In this document: one piece after another, positions 46,198 through 54,371 of the stretch
Numbering within the stretch: position 1 is the first letter of the stretch
How the letters are laid out: every line of letters starts with the position of its first letter
Assembly: GCA_963849635.1 (NCBI GenBank)
Contig: CAWKIA010000033.1
Span: 106,767-170,766, forward strand
Direction: 5' to 3'
DNA: 64,000 nucleotides
Source: CAVRUD01 sp963849635
GTDB taxonomy: Bacteria > Chloroflexota > Chloroflexia > Thermomicrobiales > UBA6265
The notes under the pieces: generated by a model
Seen by the model: the letters and a program-made list of their open reading frames with translations, nothing else
The model's database searches: none
What the model was told of the DNA's origin: nothing
Program-made: the position numbers and the translations under genes

Positions 46198-46632
46198 GTG
46201 GCTCGCACCAGCACCTATCTTCACTTCAGCGGCACCACCGAGGACGCGTTCAATTTCTATAAGGCGGCGTTCGGTACCGAGTTCGTCGGCCCAATCGTGC
46301 GGATGGGCGACGTGCCGGCCCAGCCCGGTCAGCCCGAGATGAGTGCCGACGAGAAGAATCTGGTCATGAGCGTGCAACTCCCGATCACCGGCGGGCACCT
46401 GTTGATGGGCAACGACGCGCCGGCGTGGATGGGCACCGTCAACCACGGCAACGCCGTCGACATTTGCATCGACCCAGACACGCGCGCCGAGGCCGACCGC
46501 ATCTTCGCCGCGCTCGCCGAGGGCGGCACGGTCGAGTTCGGGCTCCAGGAGATGTCCTCGGACCACTACTTCGGCTCGCTGGTCGACAAGTTCGGCACGC
46601 AGTGGATGGTCAGCTGCACCGCGAAATCGTAG
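46198..46632 (+). CDS. VOC-fold (PhnB/glyoxalase-like) protein
   Basis: 144 residues from GTG 46198 with CAGGAGGCACAC upstream; the longer frame upstream has no homology and is not used. STYLHFSGTTEDAFNFYKAA, FGTEFVGPIVRMGD, ITGGHLLMGNDAPAW, GNAVDICIDPDTRAEADRIF and GLQEMSSDHYFGSLVDKFGT, then QWMVSC, are typical of PhnB-like VOC proteins (alkylphosphonate-utilisation PhnB is the name-giver). Usually dimeric; function mostly unknown, often stress- or xenobiotic-linked. Confidence 0.9.
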   Translation: MARTSTYLHFSGTTEDAFNFYKAAFGTEFVGPIVRMGDVPAQPGQPEMSADEKNLVMSVQLPITGGHLLMGNDAPAWMGTVNHGNAVDICIDPDTRAEADRIFAALAEGGTVEFGLQEMSSDHYFGSLVDKFGTQWMVSCTAKS

Positions 46633-46672
46633 CCGTGTTCGGATCTCAACGCGAGAGGAGTTCGCGGATACC

Positions 46673-46843
46673 ATGCAATGGCGGGAGGCGGAGATACATC
46701 GCACACGCGCTCACGACCTCTGCGATCACGCCCTGCGGCAACTCGACGCCGGCCGGGCCGTGGCCGAGGTCGCCGCCGTTTTGGGCGTCCATCGCTCAAG
46801 AGCGTCTTTCCCTCAAGCTGCATCCGTCTCGGCGAGCCGGTAG
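46673..46843 (+). pseudogene. N-terminal fragment of an HTH transposase-like protein
   Basis: 56 residues from ATG 46673 (GAGAGGAG upstream): MQWREAEIHRTRAHDLCDHA, then LRQLDAGRAVAEVAAVLGVH and RS, the first helix-turn-helix of IS630/Tc1-like or Sir-type transposases. After HRSRASFP it runs into unrelated sequence and stops at 46843. Probably a leftover of a lost insertion sequence next to the ParDE pair. Confidence 0.55.
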
Positions 46844-46958
46844 CCGCAGGCGGCATAGCAGCCCCGTCTGCCTTGGTTGCATGTTCCCCGTAGGGCGCTC
46901 TAATCCTATGGATCTGGCCTCCCGGCTTTGCTACGCTTGGGACGAGGAGGACCGTCGC

Positions 46959-47234
46959 ATGACCATAGTGCTGACTCCTGAAGTTGAAGCCCAAATCCGG
47001 GGCCGGATCGAGAGCGGGCGCTATCCCGATGCCGAAGCGGTGATCGTCAAGGCGTTGGCGGCGCTGGAAGCGGAAGAGCAGGCGCGCTTTCTCAAAACGC
47101 GCGAACTCGTCCTGGCCGGCTTCAATAGCGGCCCCGGCGAGGAACTGACCGAAGAACTGTGGGATCGGCTAGAGCAAGAGGCTGAGGAAGCCTATCAGCG
47201 AGGCGAGAAGCCAAGTCCGCATGTCTGCCCGTAG
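46959..47234 (+). CDS. ParD-type antitoxin
   Basis: 91 residues from ATG 46959 (GAGGAGGACCGTCGC upstream). MTIVLTPEVEAQIRGRIESG, RYPDAEAVIVKALAALEAEE is the ribbon-helix-helix DNA-binding part of ParD/CopG antitoxins. The C-terminal half is acidic and helical, which would wrap the toxin. Its end overlaps the toxin start by 14 bases, the usual translational coupling. It should repress its own promoter and neutralise the ParE-like toxin. Confidence 0.88.
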   Translation: MTIVLTPEVEAQIRGRIESGRYPDAEAVIVKALAALEAEEQARFLKTRELVLAGFNSGPGEELTEELWDRLEQEAEEAYQRGEKPSPHVCP

Positions 47235-47529
47235 GCCACGACTCGTCGTCAGGCCGGACGCGCAGGCGGATTTGCGCTCCGTCCTGCTTTACACCCGAGA
47301 ACGCTGGGGCCTCGATCAAGTCCGTCGTTACCGTACCCAACTCAGCCAGGCAATGCGCTCACTGCGCGATTTCCCAGAACGAGGTCCGGCGCGGGACGAC
47401 TATTTTCCCGGCTGTCGGAGCTTAGCGGTCCAGCAGCACGTCGTCTTCTACTACCTCACCGAAGAGGAGATCATTATCGTCCGCATCCTCCATAGCAATC
47501 AGGATGCTACTGGGAAGGTCGTCCCATAG
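47221..47529 (+). CDS. RelE/ParE-family toxin
   Basis: 102 residues. LVVRPDAQADLRSVLLYTRE, RWGLDQVRRYRTQLSQAMRS, LRDFPERGPARDDYFPGCRS, HVVFYYLTEEEIIIVRILHS, then NQD match ParE toxins (gyrase-targeting branch of RelE/ParE fold). ATG at 47221 overlaps the antitoxin gene in another frame. The C-terminal RILHSxQD motif is complete, so the module appears intact. It follows the HTH transposase remnant, in keeping with mobile origin. Confidence 0.9.
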   Translation: MSARRPRLVVRPDAQADLRSVLLYTRERWGLDQVRRYRTQLSQAMRSLRDFPERGPARDDYFPGCRSLAVQQHVVFYYLTEEEIIIVRILHSNQDATGKVVP

Positions 47530-47558
47530 ACGTCCAGACTCCTGAAACCGGAGATTCC

Positions 47559-48377
47559 TTGACCGACGACAACCTCGCCGCCTACGCCGCCGCCGAGGAC
47601 TACGACGTCCTCGAAAACGACGACGGCATCGCCTTCTACACCGATCTGGCCCAGGAAACCGGCGGTCCCGTCCTCGAGATCGCCTGCGGCACCGGCCGCG
47701 TCACCATCCCCATCGCCCGCCTCGGTCTCGACGTGACCGGCCTCGACGTCGTCCCTCAGATGCTCGACCAGGCCCGGCGCAAATCCGCCGGCCTCCCGAT
47801 CCGATGGGTCGAGGCCGATGGTCGGAACTTCGACCTCGGCCAGCACTTCCGGTTCATCTTCTTGACCGGCAACGCCTTCCAGCAGTTCCTCACCAACGCT
47901 GACCAGGACGGCCTCCTGCGCTGCACCCACGCCCATCTGCATGACGACGGCCTCTTCGCCTTCGAGACCCGCAACCCTGTCTGGTCAACTCCCACCACTC
48001 GTGCCCACGTTGACGCGGTCATCGAGCAGTCTCGCCAACGCGGCGGATTCTTCGCCCTTCTTGAGACCCGCGACGAGGAATATCCCTGGCAGGCCTACAC
48101 CGCCACAGACGGACGCGAGATCCGCGAAACCCTCAGCCAAACCTATGACTCCATCGCCCAGATCCTGCGCCTCACCTCCCACGAGCGCTGGCACGACGGC
48201 ACCGTGGAACACACAAACATCTCGCACGAATCCCTGCGCTTCAACTTCCCCCAGGAACTCGCCGCCCTCCTCACCCACCACGGTTTCGCCATCCTCCGCC
48301 AGTATGGCGACTGGGACCGCTCACCCCTCGCTCCCACCAGCCGCAGCATCATCAGCGTCTGCCGCAAGACCTCTTAG
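47559..48377 (+). CDS. Class I SAM-dependent methyltransferase
   Basis: 272 residues. The start is TTG 47559 with CCGGAGATTCC upstream. GGPVLEIACGTGRVTIPIAR is motif I (SAM binding), LDVTGLDVVPQMLDQARRKS motif II, and FRFIFLTGNAFQQFLTNADQ, LHDDGLFAFETRNPVW follow. The C-terminal half (about 150-272) has a beta-sheet layer as in small-molecule methyltransferases. Substrate not determinable. It follows the toxin gene by 29 bases on the same strand, but it probably has its own expression. Confidence 0.88.
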   Translation: MTDDNLAAYAAAEDYDVLENDDGIAFYTDLAQETGGPVLEIACGTGRVTIPIARLGLDVTGLDVVPQMLDQARRKSAGLPIRWVEADGRNFDLGQHFRFIFLTGNAFQQFLTNADQDGLLRCTHAHLHDDGLFAFETRNPVWSTPTTRAHVDAVIEQSRQRGGFFALLETRDEEYPWQAYTATDGREIRETLSQTYDSIAQILRLTSHERWHDGTVEHTNISHESLRFNFPQELAALLTHHGFAILRQYGDWDRSPLAPTSRSIISVCRKTS

Positions 48378-48556
48378 CCAATCCAGCCAACCCACTTGAT
48401 ACCCGCCCGAGTGATGCAAGCGCCCCACGGCTGGTCTGGGCGGACGGGAAATGCCTACCCAAACTACCGGGTGACAAGCAACTTCCCACACGATAGTATC
48501 GCGTCCGATAGGACGCTGGGCCACTCGGTCGGCAGGATTAGTCGGGAGAGCGAAGA

Positions 48557-48964
48557 GTGTCAGATTTTAACCAGAACGTCATCGAGGAGTTCCGGGCGAA
48601 TGCGGGTAAGGTCGGGGGCATGTTCGCCGACAGTCCAATGATGCTCCTGACCACGATCGGGGCGAAGTCCGGCCAGGCCCGCACCATTCCGCTCGTCTAC
48701 ACCCTCGACGGGGACCGGGTGGTGATCATCGCCTCCAAGGGCGGCGCGCCGACCAATCCGGCCTGGTACCACAACCTGGTCGCCAACCCGGACGTGACGG
48801 TCGAGGTCGGCGCCGAGCGCTACGAGGCCAAGGCTGTCATCCCGGATCGCGCCGAACGCGACCGCCTCTTCGACGCCCAGGCAGCCATCATGCCCGGCTT
48901 CCGCGACTACCAGGAGAAGACGGAGCGCATCATCCCGGTGATCGTGCTGGAGCGAAAACCGTAG
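48557..48964 (+). CDS. Nitroreductase/quinone reductase family protein (DUF385, Ddn-like)
   Basis: 135 residues from GTG 48557. MFADSPMMLLTTIGAKSGQA, RTIPLVYTLDGDRVVIIASK, GGAPTNPAWYHNLVANPDVT, VEVGAERYEAKA is the Ddn/F420-dependent quinone reductase fold; the GGAPTNPAWYHNL segment is the F420 or flavin contact. Family members in mycobacteria use coenzyme F420. The two LLM-type enzymes at 8.8-10.7 kb could use the same cofactor. Strong family match; cofactor inferred. Confidence 0.9.
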   Translation: MSDFNQNVIEEFRANAGKVGGMFADSPMMLLTTIGAKSGQARTIPLVYTLDGDRVVIIASKGGAPTNPAWYHNLVANPDVTVEVGAERYEAKAVIPDRAERDRLFDAQAAIMPGFRDYQEKTERIIPVIVLERKP

Positions 48965-48995
48965 GGGTCGTTCGCGAAACACCCGCCCGCCTGGA

Positions 48996-49940
48996 TCAGG
49001 CGGGCCGCCTACGGAACCAGACGACGTGAATCACGGCGGCGCACCCCAGCATCCCGGCCCAAAGCCGGGGGCGCACGGGTCGCCGCCGCGCCACAATGAG
49101 CGGTACCCGGCGGCGGCTCCAGCCCCGCTTCACCACTTGCTCGTTCCAGCCATCTTCAGCCGCCCGCGTCGTGCCATGTACCAGCAGGAAGGCGACGTAC
49201 AGGGACAACCCTTCCCGCAAGGCGACTGGCCGTACGTCGGGCAGCGATCGCGACAGGATCAGCGCCGCCAGCCCGAGCAGCGTGCCGTCCAACCCGTGAT
49301 GGTGGCCAAGATGCACGGCGGGCCACGACGCTCCCTCCGGCAAGAGCTGACGCGAGAGGACGACCCGGCCGAGTCCGGGCAGGTCGCCGGCATAGATCCC
49401 AAGATCGGCGAGGAGCCACGGCAATCCGTGCGTCACCAACCCGGTCGCGATGATTACCCGGGCGGTGTCCCGATCTCCGATCCCGCGCAGCGGACCAATC
49501 CCGCCCGTCAACGCCGATCCGGCGGTCATGCCGAGCGCCGCCACGATCACGCTGGCCGCCAACACGTCGTCCCGGGAAATCACGGACTCGACGGTACGCA
49601 TCCGGTCAAGGGCCAGGGCCGCCATCCCCCCGGCGGCCACGGCACCGAGCGCCACCGGCAGCCGGTCTCGCCGCTCCAGCCTGCACATTGTGATAGGCAT
49701 CACCCCGATCGCCACCGGCAGACCCGGATGACGCCCCAGCGCGAGGAGTTGATCGATCCCGGCTTCCCGGCCGGTCCGGCGGCGCATGAGCCCGGGCGCA
49801 TCGAGGGAACCGGCGTAGAGCCGGTAGATCGCCACCGCGTCGAGACCAAGCAGCCCCCACGCGCCGATCACCTCCGCCAAACCCGGCCCCGACTGCCTGG
49901 ATTTCAACCCCTTCTCCACCCCGGCTGCACGGCCCATCAC
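48996..49940 (-). CDS. Multi-pass membrane protein, unknown function
   Basis: 314 residues from ATG 49940 with an adjacent second ATG. Hydrophobic segments include IGAWGLLGLDAVAIYRLY, LPVALGAVAAGGMAALAL, VLAASVIVAALGMTAGSALT, ARVIIATGLVTHGLPWLLAD, LDGTLLGLAALIL, GLSLYVAFLLVHG and LWAGMLGCAAVIHVVWF, so six or seven passes. A HLGHHHGLDG cluster lies between segments and may bind a metal. No family recognised. Convergent with the nitroreductase-like gene and divergent from the amidohydrolase gene. Confidence 0.65.
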   Translation of the reverse strand: MMGRAAGVEKGLKSRQSGPGLAEVIGAWGLLGLDAVAIYRLYAGSLDAPGLMRRRTGREAGIDQLLALGRHPGLPVAIGVMPITMCRLERRDRLPVALGAVAAGGMAALALDRMRTVESVISRDDVLAASVIVAALGMTAGSALTGGIGPLRGIGDRDTARVIIATGLVTHGLPWLLADLGIYAGDLPGLGRVVLSRQLLPEGASWPAVHLGHHHGLDGTLLGLAALILSRSLPDVRPVALREGLSLYVAFLLVHGTTRAAEDGWNEQVVKRGWSRRRVPLIVARRRPVRPRLWAGMLGCAAVIHVVWFRRRPA

Positions 49941-50060
49941 CGCGAATGGTTCGCAATCTTCGGGCCGAGATCGCCACGAGAGCGCCCAGCAAGACGACCG
50001 GGGTATGATCCCCCGTCACGGCTGGCCGATCGAACACGCACAAGCGGAAGCGGGGAACGT

Positions 50061-51302
50061 GTGGCGGAGCAATTGAACGAGACGACGGTGGATCTGTTAC
50101 TGACAGGCGGGCACGTGATCGATCCGGCCAGCGGGACCGATGGCCCGGCCGACGTTGCCATCAATGGCGGCAAGATCGTCGCGGTCGGGCCCAACCTTCA
50201 GGTGCAGAGCGCGACCAAGACGATTGACCTCGCCGGCCGTTATGTCACCCCCGGCATCATCGACATGCACGCCCACGCCTTTGACGGCCACGTCCGCTCC
50301 AAACTCTCCCTCAACCCCCACGTCAACACCTTCTCCGCCGGAGTCACTACGATCGTCGACGCCGGCACGGCCGGATGGCGCGACTTCCCGATCTTCAAGG
50401 AAACGATCATCGATACCGCGAAGATTCGGATCCTCTCCTACGTCAACATCGTCGGCAAAGGGATGCTCGGGGAGTGGGAGCACGACATCACCGAGATGAA
50501 GCCCAAGCCGGCCGCCGCCATCGCGGATGAGTACCGCGATGTCGTCGTCGGGATCAAGACCGCCCACTACTGGACCTACAAGGATTTTGATGACCTCCAC
50601 CCGGCCTGGGCGGCGGTCGAGTCGGCGGTCGAGGCCGGCGATCTGTGCGGCATGCCGGTGATGGTCGATTTCTGCCCGTGGAAATCGGTACGTTCCTATC
50701 AGACGATGATCCTCGAAAAACTGCGCCCCGGCGATATCCACACCCACGTCTTCGCCCAGCAGTTCCCGATCATCGACGAGGCCGGCAAGGTCTACGACCA
50801 CATGTGGCAGGCCCGGGAGCGGGGCATCATCTTCGACCTCGGCCACGGCGCGGGCAGCTTCTGGTACCTGAACGCCGTCCCGGCGATCCGCCAGGGCTTC
50901 ATCCCCGACTCGATTAGCACCGATCTCCACACCGGCAATGTCCACGGCGTCGTGATCGACATGCTCACCACGATGAACAAGATCCTCGCCATCGGCGTGC
51001 CCTTGAATCAGGTCATCGCCATGTCAACCGTCGCCCCAGCCAAGGAGATCGGCCACCCAGAGCTCGGCACTCTCTCACCAGGGAGCGACGCTGACGTCGC
51101 CGTCTTCGATATGGAGCACGGCGACTTCGCCTTCGTCGACTGCGGCCGCTCCCGATTCCCCTCCACGGAGAAGCTGCGCTGCGCCCTGACCGTCCGTGCC
51201 GGCGAGATCGTCTACAACCCGGACGGCCTCGGCCTCCCCCTATGGGACGAAGCCGGTGAAACCCGCACCGCCAACGCGATCTTGGCCCAACAACTGACGT
51301 AG
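50061..51302 (+). CDS. Amidohydrolase/deacetylase family metallohydrolase
   Basis: 413 residues from GTG 50061 (GCGGGGAACGT upstream); the much longer upstream frame is spurious because it overlaps the opposite membrane-protein gene. LLLTGGHVIDPASGTDGPAD, TPGIIDMHAHAFDGHVRSKL (metal HxH), VVVGIKTAHYWTYKDF (position of the carboxylated Lys), IHTHVFAQQFP, IFDLGHGAGSFWYLNA and DSISTDLHTGNVHG (Asp ligand) follow the amidohydrolase/deacetylase branch related to dihydroorotase. The closest characterised relatives hydrolyse acetylated or cyclic compounds; exact substrate unknown. Confidence 0.9.
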   Translation: MAEQLNETTVDLLLTGGHVIDPASGTDGPADVAINGGKIVAVGPNLQVQSATKTIDLAGRYVTPGIIDMHAHAFDGHVRSKLSLNPHVNTFSAGVTTIVDAGTAGWRDFPIFKETIIDTAKIRILSYVNIVGKGMLGEWEHDITEMKPKPAAAIADEYRDVVVGIKTAHYWTYKDFDDLHPAWAAVESAVEAGDLCGMPVMVDFCPWKSVRSYQTMILEKLRPGDIHTHVFAQQFPIIDEAGKVYDHMWQARERGIIFDLGHGAGSFWYLNAVPAIRQGFIPDSISTDLHTGNVHGVVIDMLTTMNKILAIGVPLNQVIAMSTVAPAKEIGHPELGTLSPGSDADVAVFDMEHGDFAFVDCGRSRFPSTEKLRCALTVRAGEIVYNPDGLGLPLWDEAGETRTANAILAQQLT

Positions 51303-51345
51303 GCATCTGCCGTCGGTGAAAGGGTTGGCGTCGCGCTGCGGCCTC

Positions 51346-51503
51346 GCCCGGGGCTAAAGACCCCGGGCTATCCAGATAACCCAGCTGAAGCCGGCTGCCA
51401 CCCGTCTCGAAAGCCGGAGAGATCCAATCCGAATCCAGCCCCGGTGTTGCAGCCCCCTTTAGGGGGGGTTATCAAGGATAGCCCGGGGTCTTCAGCCCCG
51501 GGC
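51346..51503. repeat. Pair of REP-like palindromes in inverted orientation
   Basis: GCCCGGGGCTAAAGACCCCG, then GGCTATCC, at 51346-51373 and its near-perfect inverse at 51476-51503 (one mismatch in 28). Each unit is also itself a hairpin (GCCCGGGG / CCCCGGGC). Between them is a third small hairpin (CCCCCTTTAGGGGGG). The layout is that of a BIME-type repeat pair after the amidohydrolase gene; it may act as terminator or RNA stabiliser. Confidence 0.85.
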
Positions 51504-51707
51504 GACGCCGACACGGCGTGAAGCCTTCCGCAACCCGACATGAGGCTGCCCGTGACACGGCGATACCCGTGCTAGACTCGGCACTGCCCCGCCACCACAA
51601 TCGATCTCCGACCACCTGACCGCTCGGCCGGGAGCCGTCCCCTGGACAGCCTGCGCAGAACGCTCGAAGACCTCAACACGACAGGGTTCGGGATCGTCCC
51701 TGCCCTG

Positions 51708-52445
51708 GTGATAGTCGTCATCGCCGTCTTTCTCGCCCGCTGGCTCCGGCGGCGGGCGAAGCGTGGTCTGGGCAAGCTCGACGCCCGCGGCAAGGTCAGG
51801 ATCCCGCCGAACTCCGTCACCCTGGTCGAAAACGCGATCACGGTCGCCGTCTACCTCGTCGCCGGGCTGGTCATCCTCGGCATCCTCGGGATCAGGTCCA
51901 ACAGCCTCGTCACATTCGTCGGGCTGATCACCGCCGCCGTCACGCTCTCCCTCCAGGACATCCTGCGCAACCTAGTCGCGGGCGTCTTCCTCCTCCTGGA
52001 GCAACCCTTCGCCATCGGCGACCGGATCAAGGTCGGAGCCGACGAAGGCGTGGTCGAGCGCGTCGGCATCCGCACATCCACGATCCGCAACAACCGCCAG
52101 GAGCCGGTTCTCATCCCCAATATCGTCCTGTTCACCCAGGCCGTCGTGAATCGCTCCGGACGGCGCCCGGATGCGGCCCGGCCCGACTCTCTGGTCTTTC
52201 GCCTGACCGCCATCGACCCAACCCCAGACGATCCGCTCGGCGCCGTCTGCGCCGCCCTGGGCGATCTCACCGGACTGGTCCTGGCCTCCGCCGACGCCGA
52301 GATCGAGGGCGCCAGCGCCGCCGGCACGGACATCCTCGTCACCCTGCCCCTCCTACCGAACACGCCCGTTCCCCCCGGCCCGATCATCGCCGCCCTCCGT
52401 GCCGCCTTCCCGACAGCAACGGTCACGCGGGTACGGGATGCATAA
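51708..52445 (+). CDS. MscS-family mechanosensitive ion channel
   Basis: 245 residues from GTG 51708. MIVVIAVFLARWLRRRAKRG, ITVAVYLVAGLVILGILGI, LVTFVGLITAAVTLSLQDIL, then RNLVAGVFLLLEQPFAIGDR (the TM3 and beta-domain signature), IRTSTIRNNRQEPVLIPN. The C-terminal alpha/beta domain is short. It opens under membrane tension to release solutes. The first helix looks cut: in frame upstream are GIVPAL and a possible CTG start at 51642 with GGGAG before it, which would add 22 residues and complete the helix. Confidence 0.9.
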   Translation: MIVVIAVFLARWLRRRAKRGLGKLDARGKVRIPPNSVTLVENAITVAVYLVAGLVILGILGIRSNSLVTFVGLITAAVTLSLQDILRNLVAGVFLLLEQPFAIGDRIKVGADEGVVERVGIRTSTIRNNRQEPVLIPNIVLFTQAVVNRSGRRPDAARPDSLVFRLTAIDPTPDDPLGAVCAALGDLTGLVLASADAEIEGASAAGTDILVTLPLLPNTPVPPGPIIAALRAAFPTATVTRVRDA

Positions 52446-52492
52446 CGGGACGTGGCACGGGCGAATAATGGGGACGGTACAACCGCTGGAGG

Positions 52493-52611
52493 GGGCGCAT
52501 GGCATGCGCCCTCTTTCCGACCGCCACTTCACGATTCCCGCACGACGTGCCGGGGCACGCCGGAACTACCCGCCGTGCCGCGCACCGCAACAGGGCGCAT
52601 GGCATGCGCCC
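52493..52611. repeat. Two identical 19-bp palindromes exactly 100 bp apart
   Basis: GGGCGCATGGCATGCGCCC at 52493-52511 and again at 52593-52611. Each folds as an 8-bp stem with a 3-base loop. They lie in the leader between the MscS gene and the kinase gene. Possible roles: protein-binding operators, RNA hairpins, or dispersed repeat units. Confidence 0.8.
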
Positions 52612-52652
52612 CGACAATGAACCGCGGTTCGGCCCGCGTCAGGAGCATGCTT

Positions 52653-53243
52653 ATGCCGGCTAGGCCGATCATCGTCAGCATTTGTGGTCCGTCGAACGCA
52701 GGCAAGTCGCAACTGGCGAAGGCGGTCGCTGTGGCGGTCGGAGAGCACTACTGCGCCCGGATTCCGACCGATTATTTCCTAAACCTTCCCAGTGCTCCCG
52801 GCCCGTGTACACCCACGCCAATCACCTATGACTGGGCACTCTTGGACCAGATCCTGGATCAGCCACTCGGGACGACTGTCACCACCCCCGATGTCGACTT
52901 CGACCGGCTGGTCCGGCGCTCGCCAACAGGTGGGCTCGCCTTCGTCGTTCGGCCGATTCTGGTAACCGACGCCTTTGTCCCTCACCCGGCCGCGACAGTT
53001 CGGATTCGTCTGACCGCCTCAGCATCGGTACGCCGGGCCCGGGTTATTGCCCGTGACGCCCGCTGGGGTGCTCGCGTCATCGAGCGCTGGGACCTCCTGG
53101 AGCATACCTGGGACGACGTAGCCAGCCGCTCCGATCACTGGGACCTGAGCCTCTCCGGCGAGGAACCGATCGAGGACAACGCCGCGCTCATCGCCGAGTT
53201 GATCGGCCGTCTAGTCCAGCGCGGCACCCCCGCCTCGCTGTAG
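52653..53243 (+). CDS. P-loop kinase, uridine-kinase-like
   Basis: 196 residues. Of two close ATGs, 52653 is chosen because GGAG lies seven bases before it. IIVSICGPSNAGKSQLAKAV is Walker A; ARIPTDYFLNLP gives the Asp that follows in phosphoribulokinase/uridine-kinase-like proteins; the middle TPDVDFDRLVRR and later IRLTASASVRRARVIARDA, RWGARVIERWDLLEHTWDDV form the lid and base part. It phosphorylates an unknown small molecule. Two palindromic repeats lie just upstream. Confidence 0.8.
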   Translation: MPARPIIVSICGPSNAGKSQLAKAVAVAVGEHYCARIPTDYFLNLPSAPGPCTPTPITYDWALLDQILDQPLGTTVTTPDVDFDRLVRRSPTGGLAFVVRPILVTDAFVPHPAATVRIRLTASASVRRARVIARDARWGARVIERWDLLEHTWDDVASRSDHWDLSLSGEEPIEDNAALIAELIGRLVQRGTPASL

Positions 53244-53456
53244 CGTCATTTGGCCGTGGATTCCCGGCTCTCCGGCTATACTCAATATGAGCGGGATTCT
53301 GCGTACCAGACCCCGCCCTGACGGACCCACTCAGCGGACGGTCGGGACGGCTCGGTCGGCATACCCAACCGAATCCGGCGGTCCAGGCCCGCAATCCCGA
53401 GCGTCCCGGCGTTTCCATCGCAGTTGCCCCTCAAGCCAGAAAGAGGCATCCGGTCT

Positions 53457-53711
53457 ATGTCCAGCGACGTCAACGGCTTCATCCAACTCATCCTCACCAT
53501 CCTCAGCTTCGGCATCATCGCCCGCGCGATCATGTCCTGGTTCGACCCGACGGGAAAGACGCCAATCCAGCGCGTGCTGATCGACCTGACCGAGCCGATC
53601 ATCGCCCCCATCCGCCGCGTCGTTCCCTCCATGGGCATGATCGACATCTCGCCGTTCATCGCCCTCCTGCTGATCCAGGTCGTCAGCCGGATGCTGGCCT
53701 CGGCGATCTAG
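53457..53711 (+). CDS. YggT family membrane protein
   Basis: 84 residues from ATG 53457. FIQLILTILSFGIIARAIMS is helix 1; then WFDPTGKTPIQRVLIDLTEP, IIAPIRRVVPSMGMIDISPF (the LTEPIxxPIRRVxPxxGxxDxSP signature), and IALLLIQVVSRMLASAI helix 2. YggT proteins are small inner-membrane proteins linked to osmotic shock or, in Gram-positives, cell division. AAGAGG lies upstream. Probably monocistronic. Confidence 0.92.
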   Translation: MSSDVNGFIQLILTILSFGIIARAIMSWFDPTGKTPIQRVLIDLTEPIIAPIRRVVPSMGMIDISPFIALLLIQVVSRMLASAI

Positions 53712-53882
53712 CTCGTGGGTCCTGCCCGGTCACGTTTCGGCATCCAAGCCGCGATGCCGGCCGCACGGGTGGCGCGTTCGGTGCCAATCTCGTAGAGTGC
53801 GACGATCGGAGGCGGATCCAGGGGAGACGCGGGCGGGGCCGCGAGAGGATCCAACCCCAAGGCAAGGAGTCAGGAGTCGATC

Positions 53883-54179
53883 ATGGTCAGATTGGTGCTG
53901 CTATTCGGTCCACTCCTGAGCTTGCTCAGCATGGCGACGAGCGGAACAGCCCGCTTGCACGGCGACCACGAAGGTGAGACCGATGCCGGCGTGGTCGATC
54001 CGCACGCCACCGCCCACGCCCACGCCGACGATGATCCCGACCGCGGCTTCCGCAACTTCGGTCGAATTGTCGAGAAGATCACCATCCTTGGCGTACTCGT
54101 AGTCGCCCTCCTGGTTGTCGGCCTGATCCTCTCCCTGTTCGGCGTCTTCGAGAGCGATGTCTGGGATCCGCCGGTCTAG
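53883..54179 (+). CDS. Small membrane protein with His-rich outer segment
   Basis: 98 residues from ATG 53883 (AAGGAGTCAGGAGTCGATC upstream). A signal-like helix VRLVLLFGPLLSLLSMATSG, then a His/Asp-rich stretch (DPHATAHAHADDDPD), then a second helix (ITILGVLVVALLVVGLILSL) and a short acidic tail. No family recognised. The His/Asp run may bind metal ions. A T-tailed hairpin follows at 54232. Confidence 0.65.
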   Translation: MVRLVLLFGPLLSLLSMATSGTARLHGDHEGETDAGVVDPHATAHAHADDDPDRGFRNFGRIVEKITILGVLVVALLVVGLILSLFGVFESDVWDPPV

Positions 54180-54231
54180 CAGGCTGGCAGGACTGGCAGG
54201 ATTGGCACCCGGTAAGTCTGAATACTGCGAT

Positions 54232-54271
54232 GATGAGGGCAGCCCCACCGGGCCTGCCCTCATCACTTTTT
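54232..54271 (+). terminator. Rho-independent terminator after the small membrane protein
   Basis: Stem GATGAGGGCAG / CTGCCCTCATC (11 bp, perfect) with an 11-base spacer that can extend the pairing, then ACTTTTT. It lies 52 bases past the stop and before the Tat-protein gene. Confidence 0.85.
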
Positions 54272-54371
54272 CGCGAAACGGAACCGTTCGAGGGGTTGGC
54301 GCGTCCAAGAGAGTGTGGGGAGGCGCGGTCCCGCCAGGCCGCGCCCCCCTACGCTATAGGAGGTTTCCCCA

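Noticed and set aside
49026..50060. Long plus-strand frame before the amidohydrolase (758 codons in total)
   Set aside because: It is antisense to a convincing membrane-protein gene, is rich in Pro/Arg/His/Gln and has no domain before the amidohydrolase start at GTG 50061, which has its own ribosome site.
52493..52611. CRISPR array
   Set aside because: Only two repeat units, 19 bp, 81-bp gap, no cas genes in the window.
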